NCBI GenBank assembly: GCA_013289685.1
Contig: JABCZL010000010.1
Coordinates: forward strand, 1-64,000
Direction: 5' to 3'
Origin: Acidobacteriota bacterium
Lineage (GTDB): Bacteria; Acidobacteriota; Terriglobia; Terriglobales; Acidobacteriaceae
DNA: 64,000 nucleotides
Shown here: piece by piece, positions 53,727 through 63,409 of the stretch
How the letters are laid out: each line of letters starts with the position of its first letter
Position numbering within the stretch: the stretch's first letter is position 1
Made by a program: the position numbers and the translations under genes
Notes under the pieces: generated by a model
What the model was told of the DNA's origin: nothing
The model's input: the letters and a program-made list of their open reading frames with translations, nothing else
The model's database searches: none

Positions 53727-55799
53727 ATGCCCCGCACCCGTCCCAACTCGCTCTGCCTCTTCTCCACGCTGTGCGGGATAGTCCTGCTCTCAATCCCCGC
53801 CCCCGCCGCCGAGCCTCCCTGGCTCGAAATCCACTCTACCCACTTCACCGTCATCACCGACGCCGGAGAAAAGAAAGGCCGCGAGGTCGCCCTCCGCTTC
53901 GAGCAGATGCGCTCCGTCTTCGCCACCCTGCTGGGAAAAGAGCGTCTCAACCAGTCGGTCCCGCTGACCATCCTCGCCTTCAAGAACGACAAGACGTTCT
54001 ATCAGGTTGCCCCCCTGCGCGGGGGCCAACCCGGCAACGCTCAACCCATAGACGTCCCCGGATTCCTTCTCCCCGGCGACGATGAGGACTTCATCGTCCT
54101 GAACCTGTTCGAAGACGAATCCTGGCGCGCCGTCGCTCACGACTTCGCCGCCATGCTGTTGAATTACAACTACCCTCCCGCGCAAGGATGGTTCGACGAA
54201 GGACTCGCCGAATATTTCAGCGCGATTCGCGTCGACAACAAACAGGTCGAACTGGGCGCCGATCCCGAACTTCGTCCCTCTCTCAACGAAGACCTGGTCG
54301 GCAACCAGCAAGAGACGCATCCGGCAAAATCGCTCACCGAATTGCTCGGCGCCCAGGTCTGGCTGCCCCTCCCAGACCTTTTCTCGATGAAGCACGACCC
54401 CTCGACCCGCAACCTGGGCACGCACCACACGCTCTACTACGCCGAGTCGTGGATCGTGATGCACTACCTGCTTCACGAAAAGAAACTGCCGGAAACCGGT
54501 GCGTACTTCGACTTGGTCCTGAACCAGCATGTGCCCGTGGAAGACGCCATCCAAAAAGCCTACGGCATGAGCTCCGCGCAGCTGGAAAAAGCGGTGAAGG
54601 ATTACTTCCACGCTCAGACCGGACTCTTCACCGCGCTTGATGCCGCCCGCCAGACCAATCCCAACCCTGCTGCAAACTCCGCGCAAATCGACCGCTCTCC
54701 GGCTCCCGTGGGGCCGGACGACTCCATCATCACGTCGAAACCCCTGCCCGAGGCCGATGAACGCGCTCTCTACGCTGAAGTGGCAACCCGAGTCCCCGAA
54801 CGTCGCGACTTCGGCCTGCAGGAGTTACACGCTCTGGCCTCCATGCCCACCGCGGCCGATAAGAAATTCGAATCCAGGAAAACAGAGAGAAGACCGGACG
54901 AGGATCCCGATGTCCTTCCCACCAACGCCAGCGGCAGCCCACTCGCCCACCGCATTCTTGCCTGGGACCACATCCAGCACGGCGAACTCGACGACGCTTT
55001 CACCGAACTCGCCGACGCCGCCGCGCTCAATCCGCGCGACATGTGGCTGCGCTATTACCTGTCCGTCTTGAAGTATCGCGACGCCCAGGCCAGGCACGCC
55101 GATATCCGGGGCCTGCCCAACATGATGCTCGACTTGCGCTCCGTGCTCGAGTGGTATCCCGAAATGGCCGCCGCCTACGACCTGCTGGCTGTCGCCCGCA
55201 ACGAAGGTGGAAGCACTCCTGCCGCCTTGCAGGCCGAGCGCGCCGCTATCAATCTAAGTCCGCGCAATGAGCTCTATACGTTTCACCTGGCGCAGATTTA
55301 TTTGGCCAGCAAGAAATGGGAACCGGCTCAGGTCCTGCTCGAACGCCTGAAAGCCAGCGGCGATCCGCAGATCGCAGCGCTCGCTAAGGAGCTACTGGAA
55401 CGATCCGCCAACGAGCGCAGATACGGCATCCCGCTCGGCGCGGGGACCGCGCAAAGCAAGCTCACGCCCCAGAAGTCGCCCTTTGATGTGTTAGAAGAAG
55501 ACGCCGCCAGGCGAGCTGACGCCGAAAAAGCTACGCAAGCCGACGGTCCCGGCGATAAGCGTCCCACGAAATTTTTCCAAGGCCGCCTGGTCGATGTCGA
55601 TTGCTCTCAGGCTCCCGCCGCCATTCTCACTGTCACCGCCGAAGGTAGATCGTTGAAGCTGCGCGCGGCCGACTACAAATCCCTGGTCCTGATCGGCGCC
55701 GACGATTTCTCCTGCGACTGGAAAGACCGCCGGGTGACGGTGAACTACAAACCCGGCGGTTCCGCCAACGGCGATGTGGTTTCGCTCGAAGTGCGATGA
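53727..55799 (+). CDS. gluzincin-like (peptidase MA fold) TPR protein, active site apparently degenerate
   Basis: This 690-residue exported protein has a short signal (LCGIVLLSIPAPAAE). The N-terminal part (about residues 30-290) resembles the DUF1570/peptidase MA group: FEQMRSVFATLL, then VAHDFAAMLLNYNYPPAQGWFDEGLAEYFSA. The third-ligand motif WFDEGLAEYF is intact, but the HExxH is changed to HDFAA, with loss of the Glu and of the second His. Zinc catalysis is therefore unlikely. The middle and C-terminal parts carry TPR-like helices (FTELADAAALNPRDMWLRYYLSVLKY; AAINLSPRNELYTFHLAQIYL) and a last beta-domain. It may be a scaffold derived from a protease. Confidence 0.75.
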   Translation: MPRTRPNSLCLFSTLCGIVLLSIPAPAAEPPWLEIHSTHFTVITDAGEKKGREVALRFEQMRSVFATLLGKERLNQSVPLTILAFKNDKTFYQVAPLRGGQPGNAQPIDVPGFLLPGDDEDFIVLNLFEDESWRAVAHDFAAMLLNYNYPPAQGWFDEGLAEYFSAIRVDNKQVELGADPELRPSLNEDLVGNQQETHPAKSLTELLGAQVWLPLPDLFSMKHDPSTRNLGTHHTLYYAESWIVMHYLLHEKKLPETGAYFDLVLNQHVPVEDAIQKAYGMSSAQLEKAVKDYFHAQTGLFTALDAARQTNPNPAANSAQIDRSPAPVGPDDSIITSKPLPEADERALYAEVATRVPERRDFGLQELHALASMPTAADKKFESRKTERRPDEDPDVLPTNASGSPLAHRILAWDHIQHGELDDAFTELADAAALNPRDMWLRYYLSVLKYRDAQARHADIRGLPNMMLDLRSVLEWYPEMAAAYDLLAVARNEGGSTPAALQAERAAINLSPRNELYTFHLAQIYLASKKWEPAQVLLERLKASGDPQIAALAKELLERSANERRYGIPLGAGTAQSKLTPQKSPFDVLEEDAARRADAEKATQADGPGDKRPTKFFQGRLVDVDCSQAPAAILTVTAEGRSLKLRAADYKSLVLIGADDFSCDWKDRRVTVNYKPGGSANGDVVSLEVR

Positions 55800-55910
55800 G
55801 CTCACCGGCAAGCCGCAATCCACTTTTTTGAAATTTTCAGAGGGTGTATCCTGAACCCGGCGCATCCTACGAAAGGACCGACTTCAGGTGGGTGTCCTTC
55901 AGGAGGGATT

Positions 55911-56354
55911 ATGAAAACGCTGCGCTGCCTGCTTGGTTTTCTTGCTCTGCTTCTGCCTGCGTCCCTGGTGTTGTCCTGCGGTACGAAGTCACCGTCACCA
56001 GGTCAGGATCCACTTCAATCCGTCACCCTAAGCCCGCCCAGCGCCGACGCACAGGACTATCCCAACGGGCAAGTCCCGTTCGTGGCGACCGGCTACTATG
56101 CTGATCCCGTGCGCAAGGTCAGCCCGCTCTCGGCCGGGTGGGGTGCCTGCATTCAGGGAGGGCCCACGCAGGAAGCGCCCACGAACGCCGTGACCGTCAC
56201 CCAAGGGGGCGTGGCGCAGTGTACAGCAGGAGCGGTCGGCACCTACACGGTCTGGGCCAACGACCCTCCGTATACCAGCGTAGAATGTCTGGCGATCACG
56301 GCCTGTGGCGGAGGGTGCTTCGTCGCGGGCGCCGCGCAACTCACCTGCCCCTAG
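55911..56354 (+). CDS. small lipoprotein of unknown function
   Basis: This 147-residue protein has a lipobox (ASLVLSCGTK), so it is lipid-anchored. After it comes LQSVTLSPPSADAQDYPNGQVPFVATGYYADP, which looks like a single BIG2-like beta-sandwich of the type common in Acidobacteria. Eight cysteines follow in the last 70 residues (including CIAGG-like clusters, e.g. CLAITACGGGC), so disulfides are likely. It follows the gluzincin-like gene after 112 nt. Confidence 0.75.
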   Translation: MKTLRCLLGFLALLLPASLVLSCGTKSPSPGQDPLQSVTLSPPSADAQDYPNGQVPFVATGYYADPVRKVSPLSAGWGACIQGGPTQEAPTNAVTVTQGGVAQCTAGAVGTYTVWANDPPYTSVECLAITACGGGCFVAGAAQLTCP

Positions 56355-56376
56355 TAGGCGGGAACTCGCAGATATC

Positions 56377-58680
56377 TCAGTGAAGATGTTGCGATTCCTG
56401 GACAAGTCGTAGTCCGTTGCGTGCGATGGCGTTGGTGTGATCCAGCTTGAGAATGAGGTTATAGTCGTAAGTCGCCAACCGATAGTCGCCACGCCGCGCC
56501 GCCGAATCCGCGGCACGCAGCAGTTCGGGGACGTTCTGTCGCGTGAACCCGTCCACGGTCAGGGGAGGCTGGTGCACTTGTTTCTTAGGAGGTTGCACAG
56601 CGATTGCCGGATTCACTTGCCCGTCCGCGCCAACCGGCGAAAAAGGCGATCTCTCTATGTTCCCGGCAGGTGCGGTCGCGGTGCCTCCCGCTGCTAGGGA
56701 TGGTGACGGTACCGCTGTGCCGGGCTGCGAGGCCGTCGCCGTGCCTGCCGGTTGCGTAGCCTGACTCGTTGCAGGTACGACGCTGGCGCCATCGCTCGCG
56801 GCCTGATTGCTGGATTGGCCTCCCGTCGCGGCTGGCGATGCAGAAGCCGCAACGCCTGGACCGTCGGGAGCTGGCTGCGGGCCTGCTCCCGGCGCATTGT
56901 GAGGTGTGGATGCCGCCTGCGCGCCAGCACTACTCGCAGATGCACTGTTCGCCGAAGGATCGTTCGCAGAAGCATCAGGGGCATTCGACTTCCCCTGCCC
57001 AGCCGGGTCCGCGGGCTTCAGACCGCGAAGAGTCTGCGGCAATTGCTGCGAAGCACCCACCAGCTTGTTCACAAAAGCAGGATAAGAACCAGTATTCGAG
57101 TGTACGTAGAACGCCCAGCCCGCAGTGCCGATGAACAAGAGCATCAATGCGAGCGGCCAAATGCTCCTCCGCTTCGGAGCGCTTTCAGTGAGCAGGAAAC
57201 TTGGCACCGGGGCTGAGGGTCGCGCTTTTGGCGTTGGCGCTACCGCCGGACCGTTCACAACCGGGCTCAGGTTCAATCGGGAGGCCTGTTCCGCAAAGGC
57301 CTTCCGCATCTCTTCGCACTTCTGGAAGCGTTCCTTGGGCGCCTTGGCCAGCGCTCTCCGGATGACCGCATCAATCCCTCCGGGAAGGGACGGGTTGACC
57401 AGCGATGGCGCTACCGGATCTTCATGCATGATCTTGTAAAGGATGGTGGTGACATCGCCGTGGAACGGTTTTTCCCGCGTCACCAGTTCGTAAAAGACCG
57501 AGCCCAGAGAAAAAATGTCGGCGCGCTGGTCCATCTTTTTACCAGCCAGCTGTTCAGGAGCCATATAGCTGGGCGTCCCCACCACCAGCCCGGTCTGCGT
57601 GAGCGAGGTATTGTCGATTTTGGCGATCCCGAAATCGAGAACCTTGATGATGCCTTCCTCCGTCACCATCATATTGGCGGGCTTCAGGTCGCGGTGAATC
57701 ACGCCGCGCGCGTGCGCAAAACCGACCGCGGCACAAATCTGGTCAGCCCATGAAAGGAAGGTTGCCAGCGACGGTACTCCGACATCGGCCAGCAAGGTCG
57801 CCAGCGTGATCCCTTTTACATACTGCATGCTCAGGTAAACCACATCGTCTTCCTGGCCCACGTCATAGATCGTGATGATGTTGGGATGATCGAGCCCGCC
57901 CGCTGCTTTGCCTTCCTGCTTCAGCCGCTCGATCAGCTCATCGCGGCCGGGCGCGTTGCGATCAATCGTAATGGTCTTCAGTGCGACAGTACGCCCGATG
58001 AGCTCGTCATACGCTTTGTAGACTGCTCCCATCGCGCCGCGCCCCAGTTCCTCCTGGACGTGGTAGCGCCCCACGGTTTTCAGTCCGGCCCGGCTGGCCT
58101 GCCGCAGATGTCCGTAGGTCGATTCATCGGTCCACAGCAGCTCGTAAATGGCCTCCCCGCCGAAGGTCTCTCCCGCTTCCCGCACCGGCTTGGGATTGAA
58201 ACGAAAGCCCGGCACGCTCTTCATCTGCTCGTAAACCGTGCCCGCAATAAGAATCTGCGCCGAGGTGACATTCGCCAGCATGTCCTCGGGATCCGCAGCA
58301 TCGGGTCCGGAGGCTCTCTCAGCTTTTGTGCTGTAAATCAGGATGGAAGGAACGACCTGCCGCGGCTCGGTTTTTCGCTGGAATGTGAGGAAGCGCTGCT
58401 GCAACGCTTTCGCCGTCGCGAGCGCGTGCGCCGCATCCTCGAAGTGAGCCGACCACAATTCCGGCAGGCGCTCCGCAATTTCTCCCTTGCTCTCGCCGAC
58501 AATCTCCTGAATCAGCGTCGCGATCTCTGGATCCTGCTCCGGTGCCAACCCGGTGGGCGGCTGCGTCGGACCGCCATAGCTCCACAGACGCAGGAACAGC
58601 GCAACCCTCCCGTCTAACTTCTCTCCGTCGGAAGCGGATTCGCGTGGCTCGAGGTTCTGTGGCAACTTCGGCAGTTCCAT
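56377..58680 (-). CDS. serine/threonine protein kinase with N-terminal cyclase-like domain
   Basis: The start is placed at the ATG at 58680 (MELPKLPQN...), because the 113 earlier residues of the track ORF have random composition. The 767-residue protein has three parts. Residues about 20-190 resemble a class III nucleotide cyclase homology domain (AAHALATAKALQQRF; LANVTSAQILIAGTVYEQMKSVPGFRF; GEAIYELLW) without visible catalytic residues. Residues about 205-470 are a Hanks kinase (GRGAMGAVYK, VALKTI, VIHRDLKPANMM, VLDFGIAK, GTPSYMAPEQL), all key residues present. A membrane helix (LALMLLFIGTAGWAFYV), a Pro/Ala/Ser-rich periplasmic stretch and a TPR-like C-terminus follow. It likely senses an envelope or cell signal. 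Confidence 0.9.
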   Translation of the reverse strand: MELPKLPQNLEPRESASDGEKLDGRVALFLRLWSYGGPTQPPTGLAPEQDPEIATLIQEIVGESKGEIAERLPELWSAHFEDAAHALATAKALQQRFLTFQRKTEPRQVVPSILIYSTKAERASGPDAADPEDMLANVTSAQILIAGTVYEQMKSVPGFRFNPKPVREAGETFGGEAIYELLWTDESTYGHLRQASRAGLKTVGRYHVQEELGRGAMGAVYKAYDELIGRTVALKTITIDRNAPGRDELIERLKQEGKAAGGLDHPNIITIYDVGQEDDVVYLSMQYVKGITLATLLADVGVPSLATFLSWADQICAAVGFAHARGVIHRDLKPANMMVTEEGIIKVLDFGIAKIDNTSLTQTGLVVGTPSYMAPEQLAGKKMDQRADIFSLGSVFYELVTREKPFHGDVTTILYKIMHEDPVAPSLVNPSLPGGIDAVIRRALAKAPKERFQKCEEMRKAFAEQASRLNLSPVVNGPAVAPTPKARPSAPVPSFLLTESAPKRRSIWPLALMLLFIGTAGWAFYVHSNTGSYPAFVNKLVGASQQLPQTLRGLKPADPAGQGKSNAPDASANDPSANSASASSAGAQAASTPHNAPGAGPQPAPDGPGVAASASPAATGGQSSNQAASDGASVVPATSQATQPAGTATASQPGTAVPSPSLAAGGTATAPAGNIERSPFSPVGADGQVNPAIAVQPPKKQVHQPPLTVDGFTRQNVPELLRAADSAARRGDYRLATYDYNLILKLDHTNAIARNGLRLVQESQHLH

Positions 58681-58849
58681 GATTGTCTTGGCCCAAGACC
58701 CTCGCAAACATTTGGAAACACGAATGCTTGTGAGCCTGGGGCGGCAAACTTCAGAATACCGAGCCATGCAGTTTTTTCCAGTTACTTTGGTCTTTGCCCA
58801 GGGGGCTGAACCGCGCGTCAGAAGCCATTTCTGGAAGAGAATCCGGGTG

Positions 58850-58886
58850 CCCCATTTCTCGCGCGTTCTTGGCGCGAGAAGTGGGG
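58850..58886. repeat. CCCCATTTCTCGC-type hairpin, second copy
   Basis: CCCCATTTCTCGCGC and GCGCGAGAAGTGGGG pair over 15 bp with one mismatch around the loop GTTCTTG. The loop differs by one base from the terminator at 36624. It lies upstream of the kinase and has no T-tract here. Confidence 0.7.
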
Positions 58887-59092
58887 ATTTCCGACAGACC
58901 GAAGTCGAAGAGGCGTAAGCCCTGGGTAAGCGACAAACAGTGGAACCAGTCCCGTAAGGGACGACACAGGTCCTCAGCCAATGAAAACCACAGGCTCGTG
59001 ACCGAAGTAAGATCGACAATCGACCGGCCGCGCACTACCCTACTCCAGCGGCGCCGCGCAGCCTTCCCCGGCGCTAAAAGGATTTCGCAATC

Positions 59093-59476
59093 ATGGCTCT
59101 CGCTCCCAAGCAGGACCCGGAACTCCCCTCTCGTCTAAGAAAGACCAACGACGAACTGAAAGACCTGCAAAATTCCGTAAAAACCGGAATGATTGATGTC
59201 AAAGTTCTGATGGATTTCCGAACTGCCTCCGAGCGCGCCCGGCAGGCCAGTGTTGCCGTGCAGCGCTGGCTGGAGAGTCAGGGCAAAGGCAACGATCCTT
59301 ACCAGCTCATGACCGAAGTCATGCGTCAGCGGGTTGAGATGACCACCCAACTGGTCAAAGATGTCACCCGCGACTTGGAGAGTCTTGACCTGGATTTCGA
59401 TACACCCGGGCTCCCGGCATTAAACACAGCAGTACGCACTCTCGCCGAACGGCTCGCCAAACTATTCCCTCACTGA
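59093..59476 (+). CDS. helical cytoplasmic protein of unknown function
   Basis: This 127-residue protein has no signal or membrane segment. It is predicted almost all helical, with an early coiled-coil-like block (LRKTNDELKDLQNSVKTG) and later DFRTASERARQASVAVQRWLES. The AAAGGA about 10 nt before the ATG supports the start. It is divergent from the kinase gene. I recognise no family; a helical adaptor is possible. Confidence 0.7.
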   Translation: MALAPKQDPELPSRLRKTNDELKDLQNSVKTGMIDVKVLMDFRTASERARQASVAVQRWLESQGKGNDPYQLMTEVMRQRVEMTTQLVKDVTRDLESLDLDFDTPGLPALNTAVRTLAERLAKLFPH

Positions 59477-59509
59477 GGTTGCAGCGCATCGGTGACAGCG
59501 TCGGGTGTT

Positions 59510-61207
59510 TTACTGCAGTGCCGACTGGGTGAGCTTGAACGCACTGCCTGCGCCGTCGAAATAAATACTCGACGCCTGCGCCAAGGCGCTGACATTGTCG
59601 ATAATGATGCCACTCACGTCAAGGGAACTGCCCGACAAGGGGATTGTCAGCCGGTTGAGGACTGCCGAGGGAAAGCCGCTGCTGATGTTGAGGTTCTCCA
59701 TGCATCCGGCGCTTGAGCCGCTGGTGCAGTTCGAGTCGAGGCCCACGAAGAGGCGGTCGGGGCTGCCGGTGAGTGTGGGATTGTAGATGGAGGTCAGCGG
59801 AGTCGGCACGCTGGTCGTGGCGCTCGTGGAAAGCGCCAGCGGGCCGCTGAACGTGGTGTTCATGAACTTGCCCGTGAAGCCCACTCCGTACAGGCTGCCG
59901 ACCCCGTTGATTGCGCCGGCGAAGTACAGCCTGCCCGTCGAAGGATTCGAGAAATAGTTGTGGTCGAACGTACCCGTGAAAATGCTGACATTCCCGGATA
60001 CGGTCCCGGCCACGAGATGGCTGAGAAGTGTTCCCGACGTATCAAACTGGTCGACCGTCAGAGCGAAACTCGGAAGCGCAGTGAAGAAGATAAACACGGT
60101 TTGATTGGCGGAATCCACAATCGGGCCGGCTGGCGTGAAGGCGCTGAGCGCCGTGGTGGAGATCGTCGCTCCCGTCGCAGCGTTGATCACCACCAGCGAA
60201 TTCGACCCCGTCACGACGAAGACGCGTCCGCTTACGGAGTCGTACACGGGTGAATCCGCAAACGAAAGAGCCACCGGCCAGCCGCCTCCCACCGTATCTT
60301 TTGGAGTCCCACCGAACACCGGCGTGATCTTGTGCAGGTGTGCGCCGTCAGCGACGTAGGCCGTGTCGTGCGAGTAGTCGACGAACGGGCTCGAGGTATC
60401 GTTGCCCGTGGTCGTGCTTAGTACTAACGTGGTCATGCACGAGTTTCCCGCCGCGCAGTTTCCCGGCAAGGCCGCCGACGACAGCGTTCCCTCTCCCGCC
60501 TTCCAGGTCAAGACATGAAACGCCGTGTAGTTGCTTCCTGAGCCGGAGTTGTTTTCAATGAACGCGATCTTCGTTCCGTCGAGAGAGAGCACCGGGGACA
60601 GATTTGCAAAACTGATTCCGCTGGGCACGGTGGCTGTGTTATAGGCAAACAGCACGGAAGGTTGACTCGCGGGAGCGGTCGGCGTGGGGCAGATGCCCGT
60701 CGGACCAGGGCCAGTGTAGAGATTGTTAAACCCGATCAGAGACGGCGAGCCACCCAGAAGTCCGCTGGAAACGGGAACGGTCGTGCCGAAGACAACGTAG
60801 TCGTTGGTGCAGTCGGGAGGGGCATTGACGTTGAAGCTGAACTTCGCCGGGAAGGTGCGAGGGCCGACCGACGCCCCTCCCAGGTTCATCTGCCAGTCCC
60901 GGCGCAGCGTTTTCTTATGACGCCGCCGCCTGGCAAAGTCGAGGTTCGGCTCGCTGTCGCTTTCCACGGCAGACTGGAAGTTGTAGCGGGCATGGTTCAA
61001 CCAACTGTGCCAGGCACGCGGATCGGCGGCGACTGCGTCGTCTATCGTCTCGGGCGTCAATCCGCTGAAGATCACGTGGCGGCTGGACCAATCCTGCACC
61101 AGATGTTGCGGCACCAGATTTTGCGGAACCTGGTGCGGCGAGTCTTGCCCCGCCGAAAGTGCAACGCAGAAGAAACAGAACAGCGCCGCATAGCCGACCG
61201 ATTTCAT
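59510..61207 (-). CDS. secreted beta-propeller-like protein
   Basis: The ATG at 61207 (GAGGAG 7 nt upstream) opens a signal peptide (MKSVGYAALFCFFCVALSAGQ); the track start adds 57 residues. The 565-residue mature protein is beta-rich and repeats short blades (SLDGTKIAFIENNSGSG; VYDSVSGRVFVVTGSNSLVVINAATGATI; RLYFAGAINGVGSLYGVG). This suggests a YVTN- or WD-like propeller, possibly seven blades. Cys pairs (CMTT, CTSGSSAGC) may form disulfides. A role at the cell surface is inferred only. It converges with the 59093 gene. Confidence 0.75.
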   Translation of the reverse strand: MKSVGYAALFCFFCVALSAGQDSPHQVPQNLVPQHLVQDWSSRHVIFSGLTPETIDDAVAADPRAWHSWLNHARYNFQSAVESDSEPNLDFARRRRHKKTLRRDWQMNLGGASVGPRTFPAKFSFNVNAPPDCTNDYVVFGTTVPVSSGLLGGSPSLIGFNNLYTGPGPTGICPTPTAPASQPSVLFAYNTATVPSGISFANLSPVLSLDGTKIAFIENNSGSGSNYTAFHVLTWKAGEGTLSSAALPGNCAAGNSCMTTLVLSTTTGNDTSSPFVDYSHDTAYVADGAHLHKITPVFGGTPKDTVGGGWPVALSFADSPVYDSVSGRVFVVTGSNSLVVINAATGATISTTALSAFTPAGPIVDSANQTVFIFFTALPSFALTVDQFDTSGTLLSHLVAGTVSGNVSIFTGTFDHNYFSNPSTGRLYFAGAINGVGSLYGVGFTGKFMNTTFSGPLALSTSATTSVPTPLTSIYNPTLTGSPDRLFVGLDSNCTSGSSAGCMENLNISSGFPSAVLNRLTIPLSGSSLDVSGIIIDNVSALAQASSIYFDGAGSAFKLTQSALQ

Positions 61208-61467
61208 AGGCATGCTCCTCAGTCGAGCCATTTTGCGGCACGTGACGGACGGGCCGCAATGATTAAAGTGAGTCCAGCGGTCAAGGAAGATCGGCGGGTC
61301 CAATCCAGGGAATCGCTTCCAAGTCCGCTTCCTAACCGTGGTCTTATTTTCCCGTTCGCGGAAAATCCAAAGGTTCATTGTACGAATGACTAGTACATTC
61401 TGCGCCGCACAGCGCTCTGCGCGCCCTATGATCGAGTTGCAACTCTAACTTAAATTTTTAGAAACGG

Positions 61468-63024
61468 ATGAAGCGATTCCCCCTCGCTCTTCTGGTTGTG
61501 GATCGTTTCTGTATTGGGCCCATGTGTAGATTGATTCGTGTTCTGTTAGTACCTGTTCCTCTTTCTCTTCTGTTCGTCTTCCTCTTCGCGCCGTCGGCCT
61601 TTGCACAATCGTGGATCACTGCCGTCACCGCGACCACGACAACGACCACCGCTACCATCAGCTGGACAACCGCCGTGCCTGCGAATTCGCAGATCGCGTA
61701 CGGTACAACGACCAGCTATGGCAGCAGCAGTGCCCTGAACTCGAACCTGGTGACGGCGCACTCCGCTGCCCTGACGTCGCTGGCCGCAGGGACCACCTAC
61801 CACTATCGCGTGCTGTCCGCCGACTCCACTGGCGTGCTGGTCACGGGTCTGGACAACCTCTTTACCACTCCGACCTCGGCCATCAGTGTCTCGGTCTCGC
61901 CCACAGCGGCGACGGTGGCCTCGGGGGGAACAGAGCAGTTCTCGGCTCAAATCACAAACACCAGCAACACGGCAGTTACCTGGTCGGCCACCTCCGGCAC
62001 CGTGAGCGCCAGCGGACTGTTTACGGCTCCCACCGTGACCGCGACTAAAACCGTGACCGTAACGGCTACCAGCGTCGCCGACAATACCAAATCTTCCAGC
62101 GCCACTGTGACCGTAAATACGGCGGCCGGCATTCTGACGCTGAATCCTGCGAGCATCAGCTTCGGCAGCGTCACGGTCGGCCAGACCAGCCCCATCCTGA
62201 CCAGCACCTTGACCAACACGGGGAATGCTTCGTTGACGATTACCAACGACTCGATTTCCGCCGGCGACTTCAATTGGGGCGGCAAGGGTACCTGCAACTA
62301 TGGCACGCTGACTCCGGGAGCAAGCTGTTTGTACAGCGCAAAGTTTACGCCAACGGCGGCCGGGACTCGGACCGGCACCATCACGATCTACTCGACCGCT
62401 TCGAATTCGACCGTAACCCTTCCACTCTCGGGGATTGGAACGACTGCGACCGCCGCCACGCTCGGCGTCAGCCCGGCCACGCTCGCTCTGGGTAGTGTGG
62501 TCGTGGGCACGAGTGGAACCGCATCCGGGACTCTCACCGCGGGCGGATCGAGTGTTACCGTCAGCGCGATCGGCAGCAACAACGCCGCATTCACTGTCGG
62601 AGGACTGTCCCTGCCGGTTACGATTCCAGCAGGAAACAGCGCGGCGTTTACGGTGACGTTCAGCCCTCAGACCACCGGCGCCGTGACGGCCGCGCTTACC
62701 TTCACGAGCAACGCCCAGTCCTCGACAACCGTCGCAACCCTCACTGGAACCGCTATGGCTGCGCCCGTACACTCGGTCAACCTGTCGTGGAGTGCAAGCA
62801 CGTCCTCGAATGTGTCTGGCTATAACATTTATCGCGCGGCGTATGCGAGTGCGTGCGGATCTTTCTCCAAGATCAACTCATTGCTGAATACAGGCACCCT
62901 GTACACGGATGCCGCCATAGTCGACGGCGCGACCTACTGCTATGCCACAACCGCAGTCAATACCAGCAACCAAGAGAGCGGGTATTCCAACGTAGTCGCC
63001 AACGTGCGGGTGCCTGCTCCTTGA
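61468..63024 (+). CDS. secreted FN3/BIG2/ASH (choice-of-anchor D) multidomain protein
   Basis: This 518-residue exported protein has a signal peptide (...LLFVFLFAPSAFAQ); M19 (61522) is a plausible shorter start. Then come: an FN3-like domain (about residues 50-135), a BIG2-like domain (about 140-210; VSVSPTAATVASGGTEQFSAQI), two ASH/choice-of-anchor D repeats (about 215-320 and 322-430; LNPASISFGSVTVGQTSPILTSTLTNTGNASLTI) and a C-terminal FN3-like domain (SVNLSWSASTSSNVSGYNIYRA). It is Thr/Ser/Ala-rich and very beta-rich, with no catalytic motif. It is probably an adhesin or surface filament component. Divergent from the propeller protein. Confidence 0.82.
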   Translation: MKRFPLALLVVDRFCIGPMCRLIRVLLVPVPLSLLFVFLFAPSAFAQSWITAVTATTTTTTATISWTTAVPANSQIAYGTTTSYGSSSALNSNLVTAHSAALTSLAAGTTYHYRVLSADSTGVLVTGLDNLFTTPTSAISVSVSPTAATVASGGTEQFSAQITNTSNTAVTWSATSGTVSASGLFTAPTVTATKTVTVTATSVADNTKSSSATVTVNTAAGILTLNPASISFGSVTVGQTSPILTSTLTNTGNASLTITNDSISAGDFNWGGKGTCNYGTLTPGASCLYSAKFTPTAAGTRTGTITIYSTASNSTVTLPLSGIGTTATAATLGVSPATLALGSVVVGTSGTASGTLTAGGSSVTVSAIGSNNAAFTVGGLSLPVTIPAGNSAAFTVTFSPQTTGAVTAALTFTSNAQSSTTVATLTGTAMAAPVHSVNLSWSASTSSNVSGYNIYRAAYASACGSFSKINSLLNTGTLYTDAAIVDGATYCYATTAVNTSNQESGYSNVVANVRVPAP

Positions 63025-63132
63025 GTTGTCCGAGCGCGGAGGGACTCAACGAGCGGGCACGACGAAAAGTTCTTGATTCGCGGTTAGACTCATAACCCAA
63101 CTCCCTGACCTTTCCTCGCATTTCCGCGCCCC

Positions 63133-63165
63133 AATAAAAAACCCTCCCGCTAGGATCGGGAGGGT
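63133..63165 (-). terminator. rho-independent terminator of the cold-shock gene
   Basis: On the minus strand ACCCTCCCG-ATCCTAG-CGGGAGGGT is followed by a T-run. The stem is a perfect 9 bp. It starts 20 nt after the stop of the cold-shock gene. Confidence 0.9.
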
Positions 63166-63184
63166 TATGGAATGGTTCGCAGGT

Positions 63185-63388
63185 TTATGCGCGAACGACA
63201 TTTGCCGCCTGGAAGCCTTTGGGGCCCTTCAGCAGGTCAAACTCCACGGTCTCACCCTCGTTGAGCGTGCGGTAACCGTTCTCCTGGATGGCGGAGAAGT
63301 GCACGAACACATCTTCCCCCGTGGAGCGCTGGATGAATCCATACCCTTTCGCCCCGTTGAACCACTTCACTGTACCTTTCTCTCTCAC
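63185..63388 (-). CDS. cspA: cold-shock protein, CspA family
   Basis: The start is a GTG at 63388, where AAAGGAG lies about 8 nt upstream; the track's TTG start (63409) adds seven residues and lacks such a site. The 67-residue protein has the single OB-fold with RNP1 (KGYGFI) and RNP2 (VFVHFSAI) motifs, [12 protein letters not shown] at the start and KGFQAANV at the end. It binds single-stranded RNA/DNA and unfolds messages, typically after cold shock or in rapid growth. It has its own terminator and a long AT-containing leader; no cold-box could be shown. Confidence 0.95.
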   Translation of the reverse strand: MREKGTVKWFNGAKGYGFIQRSTGEDVFVHFSAIQENGYRTLNEGETVEFDLLKGPKGFQAANVVRA

Positions 63389-63409
63389 GGAAAAAACTCC
63401 TTTCACCAA

